DNA from: G963664835 sp965220775
GTDB taxonomy: Bacteria > Chloroflexota > UBA6077 > FW602-bin22 > JBCLEL01
Reading direction: 5' to 3'
Length of the DNA: 64,000 bases
Assembly (NCBI GenBank): GCA_965220775.1
Contig: OZ244845.1
Span: forward strand, 2,542,001 to 2,606,000
Part shown: positions 9,447-17,034 of the stretch, in pieces
Layout of the letters: each line of letters begins with the position of its first letter
How positions within the stretch are numbered: the stretch's first letter is position 1
Made by a program: the position numbers and the translations under genes
The notes under the pieces: generated by a model
Told to the model about the DNA's origin: nothing
The model's database searches: none
What the model saw: only the letters and a program-made list of their open reading frames with translations

Positions 9447-9523
9447 GGGCCATAAGCTCAACTAGGCAGAGCAGGCGACTCGAAATCGTCAGGTTGCAGG
9501 TTCGATTCCTGCATGGCCCGCCA
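9447..9523 (+). tRNA. tRNA-Lys-derived sequence with CGA anticodon and G73
   Basis: The 77-nt cloverleaf is the same body as the tRNA-Lys(CTT) at 25879, with perfect acceptor, D, anticodon and T stems and encoded CCA. Three kinds of change are seen: T8 is A, the anticodon loop is CTCGAAA (anticodon CGA, serine codon UCG), and the discriminator base is G instead of A. Bacterial tRNA-Ser uses G73 but also needs a long variable arm, which is absent. Loss of the invariant U8 argues for a decaying copy. A gene of unknown function starts 34 nt downstream. Confidence 0.65.
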
Positions 9524-9557
9524 TACTCTACGATACACAGTACGGAGAGCAATTTCC

Positions 9558-10361
9558 ATGCCGCCGACGTTTTTCCTTGAAGCTTTCGGACAGCTATCCG
9601 GCCCGGCGACCATTGATTCCCAGGAGGAAGACCTCCACAGCGTTTTCAGAGAGCGGGCTGAATTGATGCGTTGGGCTACCACGTCCAATGACTCCCCATT
9701 GCTGTGGTCGATGGAGGAAGCGGAGATAGTTGCCGATATCGACCCATACCGTATCGGATGGGTACAGGTCGGACTGGGGGTTGGCCCCTTCGAGGTACTC
9801 GGGCCACGGTCGAACCCGGTCCCGGGTTGGTTAGAGTTGCCAATACGCCAGATAAGCACCGACCCGGTCGTGGCGTTGCCGGCATTGGTTCAATGCTTCA
9901 ACGACTCGCTCTCCCGCTTTGGAGTCGTCGAGTTGTCCGGTCTCCAAGTGACGGCAAGTGGCATGGAGACCGGTATAGGGGACTGCCTTGGATACTTGGT
10001 GACTGTGCTCAACTGGTTTAACACTACCCCGAAGGCAAGAGCGGACGCGATAGTCGCATTCGACCAAGGACTGCTCGGAGACCATGACGTTTCCGAGTTG
10101 GTCGCGAGACTCAAGTGGAGGAACACCGGATCATTCGAGTTCGGACCGGTAGTAGCCGTGCCTGAGCAGCACTCGATCAAAGCGGGGGTTGAGGCGCCGG
10201 TCCGCTCCATCTCCCCTGCGCATTCGGGCCTCGGAGTGTCGGTTACGCTGCCAGAGTGGACGGCGAGCGCGGCTGGGTGGGTACTCGCCAGCGTGGTTGA
10301 TGCAACCCGACTCATCGAACCAGATGTCAGCAACTTCTCGGTTCGAGTGACACGGGTTTAG
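9558..10361 (+). CDS. hypothetical protein, 267 aa, paralogue of the gene at 26038
   Basis: I do not recognise the family. The ATG at 9558 has GGAGAG 8 nt upstream; an earlier in-frame ATG lies inside the tRNA and is not credible. The protein has no signal peptide or membrane span. It aligns without large gaps to the 268-aa protein at 26038-26844, sharing blocks such as EAFGQL, RIGWVQVGL, VELSGLQVTA, NWFNTT, NTGSFEFGPVVAVPE, RSISPA and SLPEWTASAA-type sequence near the end; identity by eye is above one half. Both copies sit directly behind a tRNA-Lys-like gene and in front of a 35-bp repeat, so they are probably cargo or accessory genes of one element family. Confidence 0.8.
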   Translation: MPPTFFLEAFGQLSGPATIDSQEEDLHSVFRERAELMRWATTSNDSPLLWSMEEAEIVADIDPYRIGWVQVGLGVGPFEVLGPRSNPVPGWLELPIRQISTDPVVALPALVQCFNDSLSRFGVVELSGLQVTASGMETGIGDCLGYLVTVLNWFNTTPKARADAIVAFDQGLLGDHDVSELVARLKWRNTGSFEFGPVVAVPEQHSIKAGVEAPVRSISPAHSGLGVSVTLPEWTASAAGWVLASVVDATRLIEPDVSNFSVRVTRV

Positions 10362-10460
10362 GTGACGGCAAGCTTTCCTGCTCGCTTTACCCGACCGATC
10401 AGGTACCCGCTGCCCTGGTACTCCCTTGCTGTATCGACGAAGTTGACGCCCATGGTTGAA

Positions 10461-10490
10461 AGAGCCTCCGACCCCGGGACCGGAGGCTCT
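10461..10490 (+). terminator. 10-bp perfect stem-loop behind the 267-aa gene
   Basis: AGAGCCTCCG and CGGAGGCTCT are perfect inverted repeats around a 10-nt loop, 100 bp after the stop of the 267-aa gene. No T-run follows, so it may be a weak terminator or an mRNA 3' end structure. Confidence 0.5.
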
Positions 10491-10541
10491 AAGCGCCTGC
10501 GTGGTATTGCCTGGCTGAACCCTAAATCGAAACCTACCAGC

Positions 10542-10576
10542 GAAAAGTTCGCAGTACGGTACGCTTAGGCCCACCA
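10542..10576 (+). repeat. 35-bp dispersed repeat R2
   Basis: GAAAAGTTCGCAGTACGGTA followed by a variable pentamer and ending GGCCCACCA; same length as the five other copies. It closes the interval opened by the tRNA-like gene at 9447. Confidence 0.8.
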
Positions 10577-10755
10577 GCCGCGCTCGCAGGGGTGTGGGCC
10601 GGCGCTACGGCTCCATAAACTGCGTCGCGCCAGTTCGAGTCCGGCGCGCCGTTCGCCACGGTGGAAGCGCTCGATGGAATACGTAAGTTTCCTATATACT
10701 TATCTCCCATGTCAGTCTTGGCGCGCATCGACCCGCCGGCTTCGCATCCCCAGTC

Positions 10756-11304
10756 ATGTTGCGGGGCTCTACGGGAATGCAACCGCCGTTGACCATGCAA
10801 TCGACGTACCCCGCTGCTCCTGAGTTGGCTATTGCCCGTTGGTTCAATACTGGCAACAATCCGACTCTGGCCGATCTCAGAGGCGAGGTTGTCGTTATCG
10901 AGGCGTTCCAGATGCTCTGCCCGGGTTGCGTTTCCCACGGGCTGCCGCAGGCCCAGCGCATCCAATACGCCTTCGGCGACGACGTCACCCTGCTCGGGCT
11001 CCACTGCGTGTTTGAGCACCACGACGCGATGACGCCTGTCTCGCTCGAAGCGTTTCTGCACGAGTACCGCATCACGTTTCCAGTCGGCGTCGACGCACAC
11101 GACCCTGGGGTAACCCTGCCCATCACCATGGGCAGGTTCCAGCTGCGTGGCACCCCGAGCCTGGTTGTCATCGACCGGGCCGGACGATTGCGCCTCAACG
11201 CATTTGGCCAAATCGACGACCTCGCCGTGGGCGCCACCCTCGCCCGCCTCATTGACGAACCGCGCCCCGAGCCATATTGTGGGAGAAGTTGCGGAATCGC
11301 ATAG
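10756..11304 (+). CDS. thioredoxin-fold (redoxin/TlpA-like) protein
   Basis: The 182-aa protein has a thioredoxin fold: hydrophobic strand VVVIEAF, the redox pair in MLCPGCV (CxxC) and the cis-proline motif GTPSLVVIDRAGRLR. It resembles cytosolic redoxin or TlpA-like oxidoreductases that reduce or form disulfides. No signal peptide is seen, unlike periplasmic TlpA. Starts at 10756 or at the second ATG (10789) are both possible; neither has a strong ribosome-binding site. It overlaps the upstream extension of the next (DegV) frame slightly. It lies between two 35-bp repeats (R2 and R3). The specific partner is unknown. Confidence 0.8.
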   Translation: MLRGSTGMQPPLTMQSTYPAAPELAIARWFNTGNNPTLADLRGEVVVIEAFQMLCPGCVSHGLPQAQRIQYAFGDDVTLLGLHCVFEHHDAMTPVSLEAFLHEYRITFPVGVDAHDPGVTLPITMGRFQLRGTPSLVVIDRAGRLRLNAFGQIDDLAVGATLARLIDEPRPEPYCGRSCGIA

Positions 11305-11312
11305 GAGACTAC

Positions 11313-11738
11313 ATGCCCGTTCGTATCGTGACCGACAGCACTTCCGACATTCCGCCCGAGGTCGCACAGAGACTGGACGTTACCGTGATCGCGCAGAACG
11401 TCCACTTTGGCACCGAGACCTACAAGGACAACGTTACGATAACGCCGGACGAATTCTACTCGATGCTGGCCAGCAGCCCGGAGCTGCCCAAGACTTCGCA
11501 AGCTTCGCCCGGCGATTTCAAGAACACCTTTGACGAGCTTGGAGTCGACGCCGACGGTATCGTATCCATCCACGTATCGTCAAAGATCAGCGGGACCTAC
11601 AACTCGGCCGTGCAAGCCGCCGCCATGACTTCGGCGAAATGCCCTGTCGAGGCGATAGATTCCGAGCAGGCATCGATGGGGTTGGGCTTGATCGTGGTCG
11701 CGGCAGCCGAGGCGGCCCACCGGGGGGCCGGCCCTCGC
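11313..11738 (+). pseudogene. DegV-family fatty-acid-binding protein, C-terminally truncated
   Basis: DegV proteins bind fatty acids for phosphorylation in phospholipid synthesis and are about 280 aa. Here an ATG with AGGAGA upstream opens a good DegV N-terminal domain: IVTDSTSDIPPEV, then SPELPKTSQASPGDF, then ISGTYNSAVQAA and SEQASMGLGLIVVAAAEAA. After about residue 142 the frame runs on into unrelated Arg/Pro-rich sequence up to 11927 that overlaps the end of a PIN-domain gene on the other strand. The C-terminal lipid-binding domain is missing, so the gene is broken, apparently by the arrival or rearrangement of the TA pair. Confidence 0.85.
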
Positions 11739-11802
11739 CGGCCAGCTGCCGCAGTCTGCACTCCGAGACGAGTGGGTCCAACTTGCTCAATGATGGTGAG
11801 GG

Positions 11803-12210
11803 CTACCTCCTGTGAAAGGGATTCTGCAACTCAACCCCAAGCTGGTCGAAGTCGCTCACATTCCGGGTCACCACCGTTAGCCGGTGCACTCTGGCTGTCG
11901 CCGCGATCATGGCGTCTTCGATCATAGTGTCCGACCTCTTGTGCATGAGCCGTGCCCACTCCCGGAAGGCCGGCGCGTCCATCTGCAATACTCCGTAGGA
12001 AGCTAGGACTTTGTCCAACCAGTCCTCCAACTCCTCCGCCTTCGCCTCATCCTGCTCACGGGTGATCTCGATCCCCGCCTGTATCTCCCCAACGGTAACG
12101 GCAGACACGAAGAGCTGTTCCGCCGGCACATCGGCGATCCAATCCAGCACAGCGCCATTCGGACGGGGGCGCCGTAACTCCGAGACCACGTTGGTATCGA
12201 GGAGGTACAT
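11803..12210 (-). CDS. VapC-type PIN-domain ribonuclease toxin
   Basis: The 135-aa PIN protein starts MYLLDTNVVSELR, giving the first catalytic Asp at residue 5; Glu in TVGEIQAGIE and the later acidic residues in DTMIEDAMIAATA and NVSDFDQLGV complete the metal site. It belongs to the FitB/VapC group that cleaves RNA. It is encoded 4 nt after the Phd-type antitoxin gene (12215-12475), the usual operon order. All catalytic residues are present. The pair replaces the lost end of a DegV gene. Confidence 0.92.
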   Translation of the reverse strand: MYLLDTNVVSELRRPRPNGAVLDWIADVPAEQLFVSAVTVGEIQAGIEITREQDEAKAEELEDWLDKVLASYGVLQMDAPAFREWARLMHKRSDTMIEDAMIAATARVHRLTVVTRNVSDFDQLGVELQNPFHRR

Positions 12211-12214
12211 GGAC

Positions 12215-12475
12215 CTACTCGACTACTAAGGGAGCCCGCCGGCGATGCTGTTGCCGTGCCGGCGTAAGGTGCTCGGTCCGTGCCTCCGAGGCTAGGAGAA
12301 GCTCCTTCAGGTCCGGCCTAGTCATCCGCTCCAGCCTTCGCCACTGCTCGATGGGAAGGAGCACTGCGGTTTCCACCCCGCGCTTGGTCACGATCTGCGG
12401 CCCTTCGGCGAGAGTGGTATCGAGGAGCTCGCTGAACCTGGACTTGGCATCTTGAACAGGCCATTTCTTGCTCAT
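12215..12475 (-). CDS. Phd/YefM-type antitoxin
   Basis: The 86-aa protein has the Phd/YefM N-terminal fold (WPVQDAKSRFSELLDTTLAEG, then TKRGVETAVLLPIEQWRRLE) that binds operator DNA, and a variable C-terminus that would wrap the toxin. It precedes the PIN toxin with a 4-nt gap. Such pairs are autoregulated; no clear palindrome was identified upstream. The C-terminus is unusually Arg-rich (ARQQHRRRAP). Confidence 0.9.
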   Translation of the reverse strand: MSKKWPVQDAKSRFSELLDTTLAEGPQIVTKRGVETAVLLPIEQWRRLERMTRPDLKELLLASEARTEHLTPARQQHRRRAPLVVE

Positions 12476-12601
12476 GCCTTACTCCCAACAACTATCGCTC
12501 TGACTAGCTACCAGACTAGGCTTAACGGCCATCAATGTCAAGTACACAGGGCGATTACTCGAAGACCGTGCGGTCTGCGGTTCCGTCGTTGACCCGTGGC
12601 T

Positions 12602-12636
12602 TGAGAGTTCGCAGTACGGTCCCTGTAGGCTCACAA
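12602..12636 (+). repeat. 35-bp dispersed repeat R3, diverged
   Basis: AGAGTTCGCAGTACGGTCCC followed by TGTAGGCTCACAA. It keeps length and core but has CTCACAA where the others have CCCACCA. It lies between the TA pair and a NupC remnant. Confidence 0.65.
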
Positions 12637-12705
12637 TTGCCGGTCATTTAACGTGTATTGCAACCTCACCCCAAAGCCGTAACGTTCGCGGTGCTGCGCT
12701 GATTG

Positions 12706-12918
12706 TTATGCGGCCGGGCCCGCCGGCGCCGAACGCCTTCTCAAACCAATCCTTCTAGTAGACGGGCCGGCCCGCCTGATCAAGAGCAAAGCCAGTGGTA
12801 CTGGTTCCGCCAACCCCAGTCCGGCCGTTCGCCAGGGAAAAGCCCACCGGTTCTCGCTGGGGGCCCAGGCAAGGGCGACGAGGCCGGCTATTCCAATGAG
12901 ACCCTGGAATATCGCCAT
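12706..12918 (-). pseudogene. NupC-type nucleoside transporter, N-terminal remnant
   Basis: The first 45 residues, including MAIFQGLIGIAGLVALAWAP and SENRWAFPWRTAGLGL, match the start of concentrative Na+/nucleoside cotransporters, with the typical SENRR...WR motif after the first membrane helix. After LALLLI the frame changes: KDWFEKAFGA is found in another frame. The rest of the roughly 400-aa transporter is absent. It lies between repeat R3 and a decayed tRNA-like sequence. Confidence 0.7.
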
Positions 12919-13023
12919 GCTTCAACAGCCCCCCGGTCGAGGATTGGCCCGCCGGCGCAATGAAAGCAGTTGGGCGCCGGGGGAGACTGCCGGCCGGGCA
13001 CGCGGCAATCGACTCTCAGATCC

Positions 13024-13099
13024 GGTCCATTAGCTAAGTTGGCACGACATGCGATTCCTATTCGTCTGGTTGTGGGTTCGAGTCCTGCATGGCCGACCA
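13024..13099 (+). pseudogene. decayed tRNA-Lys-like sequence
   Basis: The 76-nt sequence aligns along its length with the tRNA-Lys(CTT) genes and keeps TTCGAGT in the T-loop and an encoded CCA. The acceptor stem has two mismatches (GGTCCAT with ATGGCCG), the D-stem is lost and the anticodon loop reads TTCCTAT (CCT). About 50 bp after its CCA remain similar to the sequence after the tRNA at 14-90. It is almost certainly non-functional. Confidence 0.7.
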
Positions 13100-13318
13100 G
13101 CTCATACCCAAGACTTGAGGGGACTCGAAATCGTTCGTGCTGGAAACGCGTTCGGCGTAATGGTGGGAGGCGTAGCAGAGGTTAAGCGGCGAGTAGGGCC
13201 TGACGTCTGTATCACGGCGGACGCCGCTTCCAGTGGATTGTTCCAATTAGAGCAGCTCAGACGATTTGCATTCGCGGCGAGAGCTCGGTGATAGAATCAA
13301 TGGGCGAGGAGGAAGAAT

Positions 13319-13744
13319 ATGACGCGAACGCTTGCGGTCGAAGAGGAGATCCCTAGGCCCGCCGCCGAGGTGTGGGAGGCGCTCACAGACTGGGAAAATG
13401 CCCATAGGTGGATGCCCGCGATCGAAGGGATGGCGGCCGACGGAGAGACCGCCGCAGGGACGAATCTGGTATTCCGTGCGCGCGGCGCGGAACGCTCGAG
13501 CGCCATCGTCCACTGTGACAAGGGTAAATCGATCGTTCTGCGTTCGGTGCAAGGCGGAGTGACGGCCGACTACAGATACGAAGTCCAAGACATTGACGGA
13601 CGCTCGACCCGCGTCACGCTGGTAGCTGACTGTCAAATCTCGGGGCTGTGGTGGCGCATAGTCTCCCCCCTTCTTCGCATCGCCATCCGTCTCACCGACG
13701 GCAAGCAACTGACGTTACTAAAGGCGATGATCGAGGGAGGATAG
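13319..13744 (+). CDS. SRPBCC-family (polyketide cyclase/START-like) protein
   Basis: The 141-aa protein begins EEEIPRPAAEVWEALTDWEN and shows the alternating strands and C-terminal helix of the SRPBCC hydrophobic-ligand-binding fold, with full family length. The C-terminal stretch GLWWRIVSPLLRIAIR is hydrophobic and could touch a membrane or form the long ligand-gating helix. GAGGAGG lies 7-13 nt before the ATG, an excellent ribosome-binding site. The ligand is unknown. The gene stands alone between a tRNA remnant and a protease gene on the other strand. Confidence 0.85.
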   Translation: MTRTLAVEEEIPRPAAEVWEALTDWENAHRWMPAIEGMAADGETAAGTNLVFRARGAERSSAIVHCDKGKSIVLRSVQGGVTADYRYEVQDIDGRSTRVTLVADCQISGLWWRIVSPLLRIAIRLTDGKQLTLLKAMIEGG

Positions 13745-13957
13745 TGCTGGGAAAAAACCCCAGCGGTGCCTGCGAACTCTTCGCCGTAGCTTGGTCCAGC
13801 GTCTCAGTTAGAGACGCCAATCTTCGGCGTTTTCTACGTCGCTTCTCCGGCGTCAAGGGCTCCATCTTCAGGTCTCAGTGCCCACTCCGCCGGCCCGGCC
13901 TCCGTGGGGCTCCCCAGCTTGTCGAAGGACGCCACGCTTGGGGAAGCATCCCAGATC

Positions 13958-14314
13958 CTAATACATGATGAGGTGGGTTGGAACCAGGCGTTGCTCGACC
14001 GGGTCAACCGCTAGGCTAAGGCCTTCCAGGGTGTAGGCACCCAACAGGGCAGGAGCTTCCTCGTCTCCAAAGACTACAATGGTGACCACGCTGTCACCGT
14101 CTATAGTAGCCCACGCCTGCCCGTAGTCCATTTCGATCCGCCGCCCGTCGGCCAGAAGAAACTTGCGCTTACCCATCGGCGCAACCCCTAACTCGCGCAG
14201 CAGCGGAGCGGGCATCGTAGTATATGCGGCACCGGTATCAACCGTCGCCTCGATATCCCGAGCGTGTTTGCCGTCCATTCTGGAAATCCGCAGCGGCCAG
14301 TTGAAAGTTCCCAT
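13958..14314 (-). CDS. clan AA retroviral-type aspartic protease
   Basis: The 118-aa protein contains the active-site motif VDTGAAYTTMP near residue 26 and the downstream hydrophobic-Gly motif PALLGAYTLEGLSLAVDP, both defining single-domain pepsin-like proteases that act as dimers. These small bacterial proteins are often found in accessory DNA; some resemble TIGR03698-type proteases. There is no signal peptide, so it is cytoplasmic. The substrate is unknown. Flanking genes do not form an operon with it. Confidence 0.85.
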   Translation of the reverse strand: MGTFNWPLRISRMDGKHARDIEATVDTGAAYTTMPAPLLRELGVAPMGKRKFLLADGRRIEMDYGQAWATIDGDSVVTIVVFGDEEAPALLGAYTLEGLSLAVDPVEQRLVPTHLIMY

Positions 14315-14417
14315 GTAGAAGCCCCTCTTCGCGCTCTCTATTACTCATTCTAACCGATTGCGCACCCTTCTGACGGAGCCTCAGACCTATTAAGGCACCG
14401 CGCAACGCAACCCCCGG

Positions 14418-14607
14418 CTACCCCACCCGCCGGCAGGCTCAGCGCCCTCCTTATGTTCGCGACGTACTCGGCGAAATCCTGCCGGCCGGCGTCGCCTGTA
14501 GCCAGGTTGCACGGCTTAGAATCCTGAAACTCTCTCGTGCCGACCAAATAACCGGCGTCTTCGAGCTTCCGCAGATGGGCGGTCAGGTTGCCGGCGCCCG
14601 GCGCAAG
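14418..14607 (-). pseudogene. winged-helix regulator fragment, copy 2
   Basis: The minus strand encodes NLTAHLRKLEDAGYLVGTRE then AEYVANIRRALSLPAGG, nearly the same as the C-terminal two thirds of the intact regulator at 17699-18013. The first part, including the N-terminal helices, is missing, and one extra C near 14421 destroys the stop. The fragment abuts and slightly overlaps the 3' end of the DUF418 gene, so the regulator was probably once encoded behind it in an operon. Confidence 0.8.
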
Positions 14608-15743
14608 GGCTGGAGTCGCCGGTAAGTCCCAACCCGCCATAGCCACTCGGCCGGGCCAAAGCGGAAATGGTTGAGCCAGGCCTGCGACCACCACAGTTGG
14701 ACTGTCCACACGGCGAGGACAAAGAGCAGCATTCCGCTGCGGTTCACTGTAACCTCTGCCAGCAGTACGGTCAGGACCAGGACTCCCATGATCGTTTGGG
14801 TCAGGTAGTTGGTCAATGCCATCCGGCCGGCGGCGCGAAGCCGGCGCTTCAGTCCGCTGTCGCTGCCCTGATTCCAAAGGACGATGAGGCTCATATATCC
14901 CAGCGAGGCGGGGATGGTACCCAGGTTATTGGGCATGTTGCCGATAATTGCAACCTCAATAGAGAAGTCGTTGATCACTACAAGGATCACTCCCAAAGCA
15001 GCCAGGGTCAGGCCACTTCCCAGGCCAATTATGGCGGTCAGCCGGTAGGTAATGGCAGACTTTGTCCCTTGCATGAAACCGGCTCGGTAAAGGCCAGCGC
15101 CAATCAGTATCAGCGCCAGACCTCGCAGGAAAAAGTTGAACAGAATTCCCAGTCCCAATAAGGAGTCCGGCGTCGCGCCAGGCTGCGTCCAGATTCCAGT
15201 CAGTGGGTCGCCGGTGTCGTTGGCGATGGCCTGCAACTGGAAATCTATGGCGATGACCAGCAGAAAAACCACTCCGCCAATGCCTATGAGGGCCTTGCCT
15301 GGTAGTTTGCGGAATGCGATAAGGAAGAGGGAAGAAAAGGCGTACACCATCAATACATCACCCATCCACACTAGTACGTGCAGGATGCCGAAGACGAGCA
15401 GCAAGGTGTTGCGCCAAAGATTCAGCAACACGGCTCGCGCTCCCCGCGCCGCGGCACGTTCGATAAACATGAGCAACCCAGCGCCGAAAAGCATAGAGAA
15501 GAGGCCCATGAACTTCTGGTCGACGAAGATTTCGCCGAAGATGCCCACCGACCAGTCTAGCCACGTCTCCGAACCGCCGGCGCTGAGGTTGTCGTAGGGA
15601 ACCAACCCCAGCTTGACGTGAACGGCGTTCATCAGCAGGATGCCCAATACCGCCACGCCCCGGATGAGGTCCAGGCTGGTTATGCGCGCCGACTCCGACA
15701 CCGGGCCGGCGCTGACAACTTGCGGCTCATCTTTCATCGGCAA
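14583..15743 (-). CDS. DUF418-family membrane protein
   Basis: The 386-aa polytopic membrane protein has the YeiB/DUF418 signature: a start region with ITSLDLIRGVAVLGILLMNA, a central FSMLFGAG motif, and the C-terminal domain with MALTNYLTQTIMG and FGPAEWLWRVGTYRRLQPLR. About ten membrane helices are visible. The family's transport or enzymatic role is not known. The normal C-terminus is present, followed at once by a remnant of a winged-helix regulator. AAGGAG lies just before the ATG. Confidence 0.9.
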   Translation of the reverse strand: MPMKDEPQVVSAGPVSESARITSLDLIRGVAVLGILLMNAVHVKLGLVPYDNLSAGGSETWLDWSVGIFGEIFVDQKFMGLFSMLFGAGLLMFIERAAARGARAVLLNLWRNTLLLVFGILHVLVWMGDVLMVYAFSSLFLIAFRKLPGKALIGIGGVVFLLVIAIDFQLQAIANDTGDPLTGIWTQPGATPDSLLGLGILFNFFLRGLALILIGAGLYRAGFMQGTKSAITYRLTAIIGLGSGLTLAALGVILVVINDFSIEVAIIGNMPNNLGTIPASLGYMSLIVLWNQGSDSGLKRRLRAAGRMALTNYLTQTIMGVLVLTVLLAEVTVNRSGMLLFVLAVWTVQLWWSQAWLNHFRFGPAEWLWRVGTYRRLQPLRRAPAT

Positions 15744-16044
15744 TGCTCCTTCTCAACATCCATCGATGGACAGGTTAAAGGAAAGGAAACAACCTGTGTA
15801 TCCTGTCGGGGCAATGTAACTGTTCGGATCCCAGGGGACCATTCTTGTCACCATCATCTTGTCCCTTGTGACAACGAGAACGTAGCGCTGGTCGCTGACC
15901 CCGGCCTTGGGCGCGCGGCCGGCCGGCGTCGTCGCTCACGCTTATCCGCAGCGGTTGTCGGAGCGCTTGCGAATTGCGCACTAACTAACTAAACTTTTAC
16001 GAACGATCGCTTTTCCAATCCCTGACCGAGGAGGCAGACCCGGC

Positions 16045-16452
16045 ATGGCGATAGATCGAGATAAAAAGTACCGGGAGATGGCGGCCCGGGGCAAGTACCG
16101 AAGGCTGTACACCCATCTTTGCAGCCTTCCGGCCCAGGCGTGGAGGACGACCTTTGGCGAGATCGAGTCAATCCTAGGCTTCGACTTGCCGGCGTCTGCG
16201 CGTCTTCACCGGCCCTGGTGGTCAAATCAGAGGGGAGGCAACGGCCACAGCCAGGCCCTTGCATGGAGTGTCGCCGGCTGGGAGACAGCTAGTGTCGACA
16301 TGGATTCCGAGACGCTGTTGCTCAGACCGCGGAAACGTCCGGCGGCCATTCGCTCTCCCAATCTCGACGAAGTGTGGCCCGTCCACAGCGCGGGGTCGTG
16401 GCCGGAAGCACTAAGCCTCAGGCGAGAGGACATTTACGAAGACAGGGTCTAA
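16045..16452 (+). CDS. DUF7662-like protein, probable antitoxin of the downstream PIN toxin
   Basis: The 135-aa protein contains a compact domain, residues about 10-95, with KYRRLYTHLCSLP, TFGEIESILGFDLPASAR, HRPWWSN and a later HSQALAWSVAGWETASVDM, typical of DUF7662-like small domains thought to bind nucleic acid. A 40-residue tail follows (PNLDEVWPVHSAGSWPEALSL). It lies 5 nt before a PIN-domain toxin gene, exactly where an antitoxin is expected, and there is no ribbon-helix-helix or Phd gene nearby. The antitoxin role is inferred from position and from the tail. GAGGAGG lies 11 nt before the ATG. Confidence 0.7.
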   Translation: MAIDRDKKYREMAARGKYRRLYTHLCSLPAQAWRTTFGEIESILGFDLPASARLHRPWWSNQRGGNGHSQALAWSVAGWETASVDMDSETLLLRPRKRPAAIRSPNLDEVWPVHSAGSWPEALSLRREDIYEDRV

Positions 16453-16457
16453 CCCCA

Positions 16458-16880
16458 ATGTTCATAGACACGAACATCCTCGTAAACTCCCGCATACTCG
16501 AGGCGCCGGACCACCACATCGCCCGGGCGAGGCTGGAACGCGCGTTCCGAGAATCTCAACCCCTGAGAATCAGCCGGCAGGTCGTGCGTGAGTACCTGTC
16601 AGTGGTCACCCGTCGCCAGATTTGGGCGGTCGCCATCGCACGCGAGGACGCGCTTGATGACGCGAATAGATTGATCAGCAGCTTCGAGATTCTTGAAGAC
16701 GGCCCCCTTGTCACCGAGTCTCTGATCGCGCTGTGTCGTGAGGTTCGCGTCGGAGGCCGGCAGATTCACGACGCCAACATCGTGGCGACCATGCTGGCGC
16801 ACGGAGAGCGCAGGCTGCTGACGCTAAACACATCGGACTTTCGACGTTTCGGCGGCCGCATAGAGCTGGTGGACAGCTAG
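16458..16880 (+). CDS. PIN-domain toxin with a non-canonical partner
   Basis: The ATG at 16458 gives a 140-aa PIN protein starting MFIDTNILVNSRI with the first catalytic Asp at residue 4. A Glu lies in VVREYLSVV, and the acidic/polar cluster is in GRQIHDANIVATMLAHGERR and LNTSDFRRF. The order and spacing fit a single PIN RNase. It follows the DUF7662-like gene with a 5-nt gap and is surely co-transcribed. The target RNA is unknown. A longer reading frame reaching back to 16374 overlaps the upstream gene and is not preferred. Confidence 0.88.
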   Translation: MFIDTNILVNSRILEAPDHHIARARLERAFRESQPLRISRQVVREYLSVVTRRQIWAVAIAREDALDDANRLISSFEILEDGPLVTESLIALCREVRVGGRQIHDANIVATMLAHGERRLLTLNTSDFRRFGGRIELVDS

Positions 16881-16942
16881 CGGAGTCCAGGTTCCGTCCC
16901 AGAGTAGCGGCCGGGGCGTCGAATGAGACCGCGCCGGCGGCT

Positions 16943-17010
16943 ACCCACCCGCCGGCAGGTTCAGTGCCTTCTTAAGATCGGACAGGAACTCGGCGAAAGC
17001 GCGCCGGCGT
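16943..17010 (-). pseudogene. winged-helix regulator fragment, copy 3
   Basis: A 68-nt piece encodes AFAEFLSDLKKALNLPAGG and a stop, matching the last residues of the regulator at 17699-18013 (AFAEYVANIRRALNLPADG). Nothing upstream of it is preserved; it lies just after the end of the NYN gene remnant. Confidence 0.7.
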
Positions 17011-17034
17011 GGTTGGGCGCAGCCGCCGCGAATA

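Larger units (their letters stand above)
9447..10576 (+). mobile_element. putative tRNA-bounded cassette B
   Basis: A tRNA-Lys-like sequence, a single unknown gene (9558-10361), a hairpin and the 35-bp repeat R2 form a 1.1-kb unit. The same order with a paralogous gene recurs at 25879-27319. Both ends carry the motif GGCCC(A/G)CCA. No integrase is encoded inside, so mobility would need an outside enzyme. The unit definition is inferred from the repeated arrangement. Confidence 0.4.

Noticed and set aside
10605..10665. tRNA-like T-arm (CCAGTTCGAGTCCGG) upstream of the redoxin gene
   Set aside because: A T-arm-like stem is present, but I could not fold a matching acceptor, D-arm or anticodon arm; possibly an old tRNA relic.
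11277..11312. An extended DegV start at ATG 11277
   Set aside because: The ATG at 11313 has AGGAGA at good distance and matches the family N-terminus; the extension overlaps the redoxin gene.
13105..13160. A second serine-type tRNA (GGACTCGAAATCG) behind the decayed tRNA
   Set aside because: Only an anticodon-arm-like string is seen; no acceptor or T-arm pairs with it.
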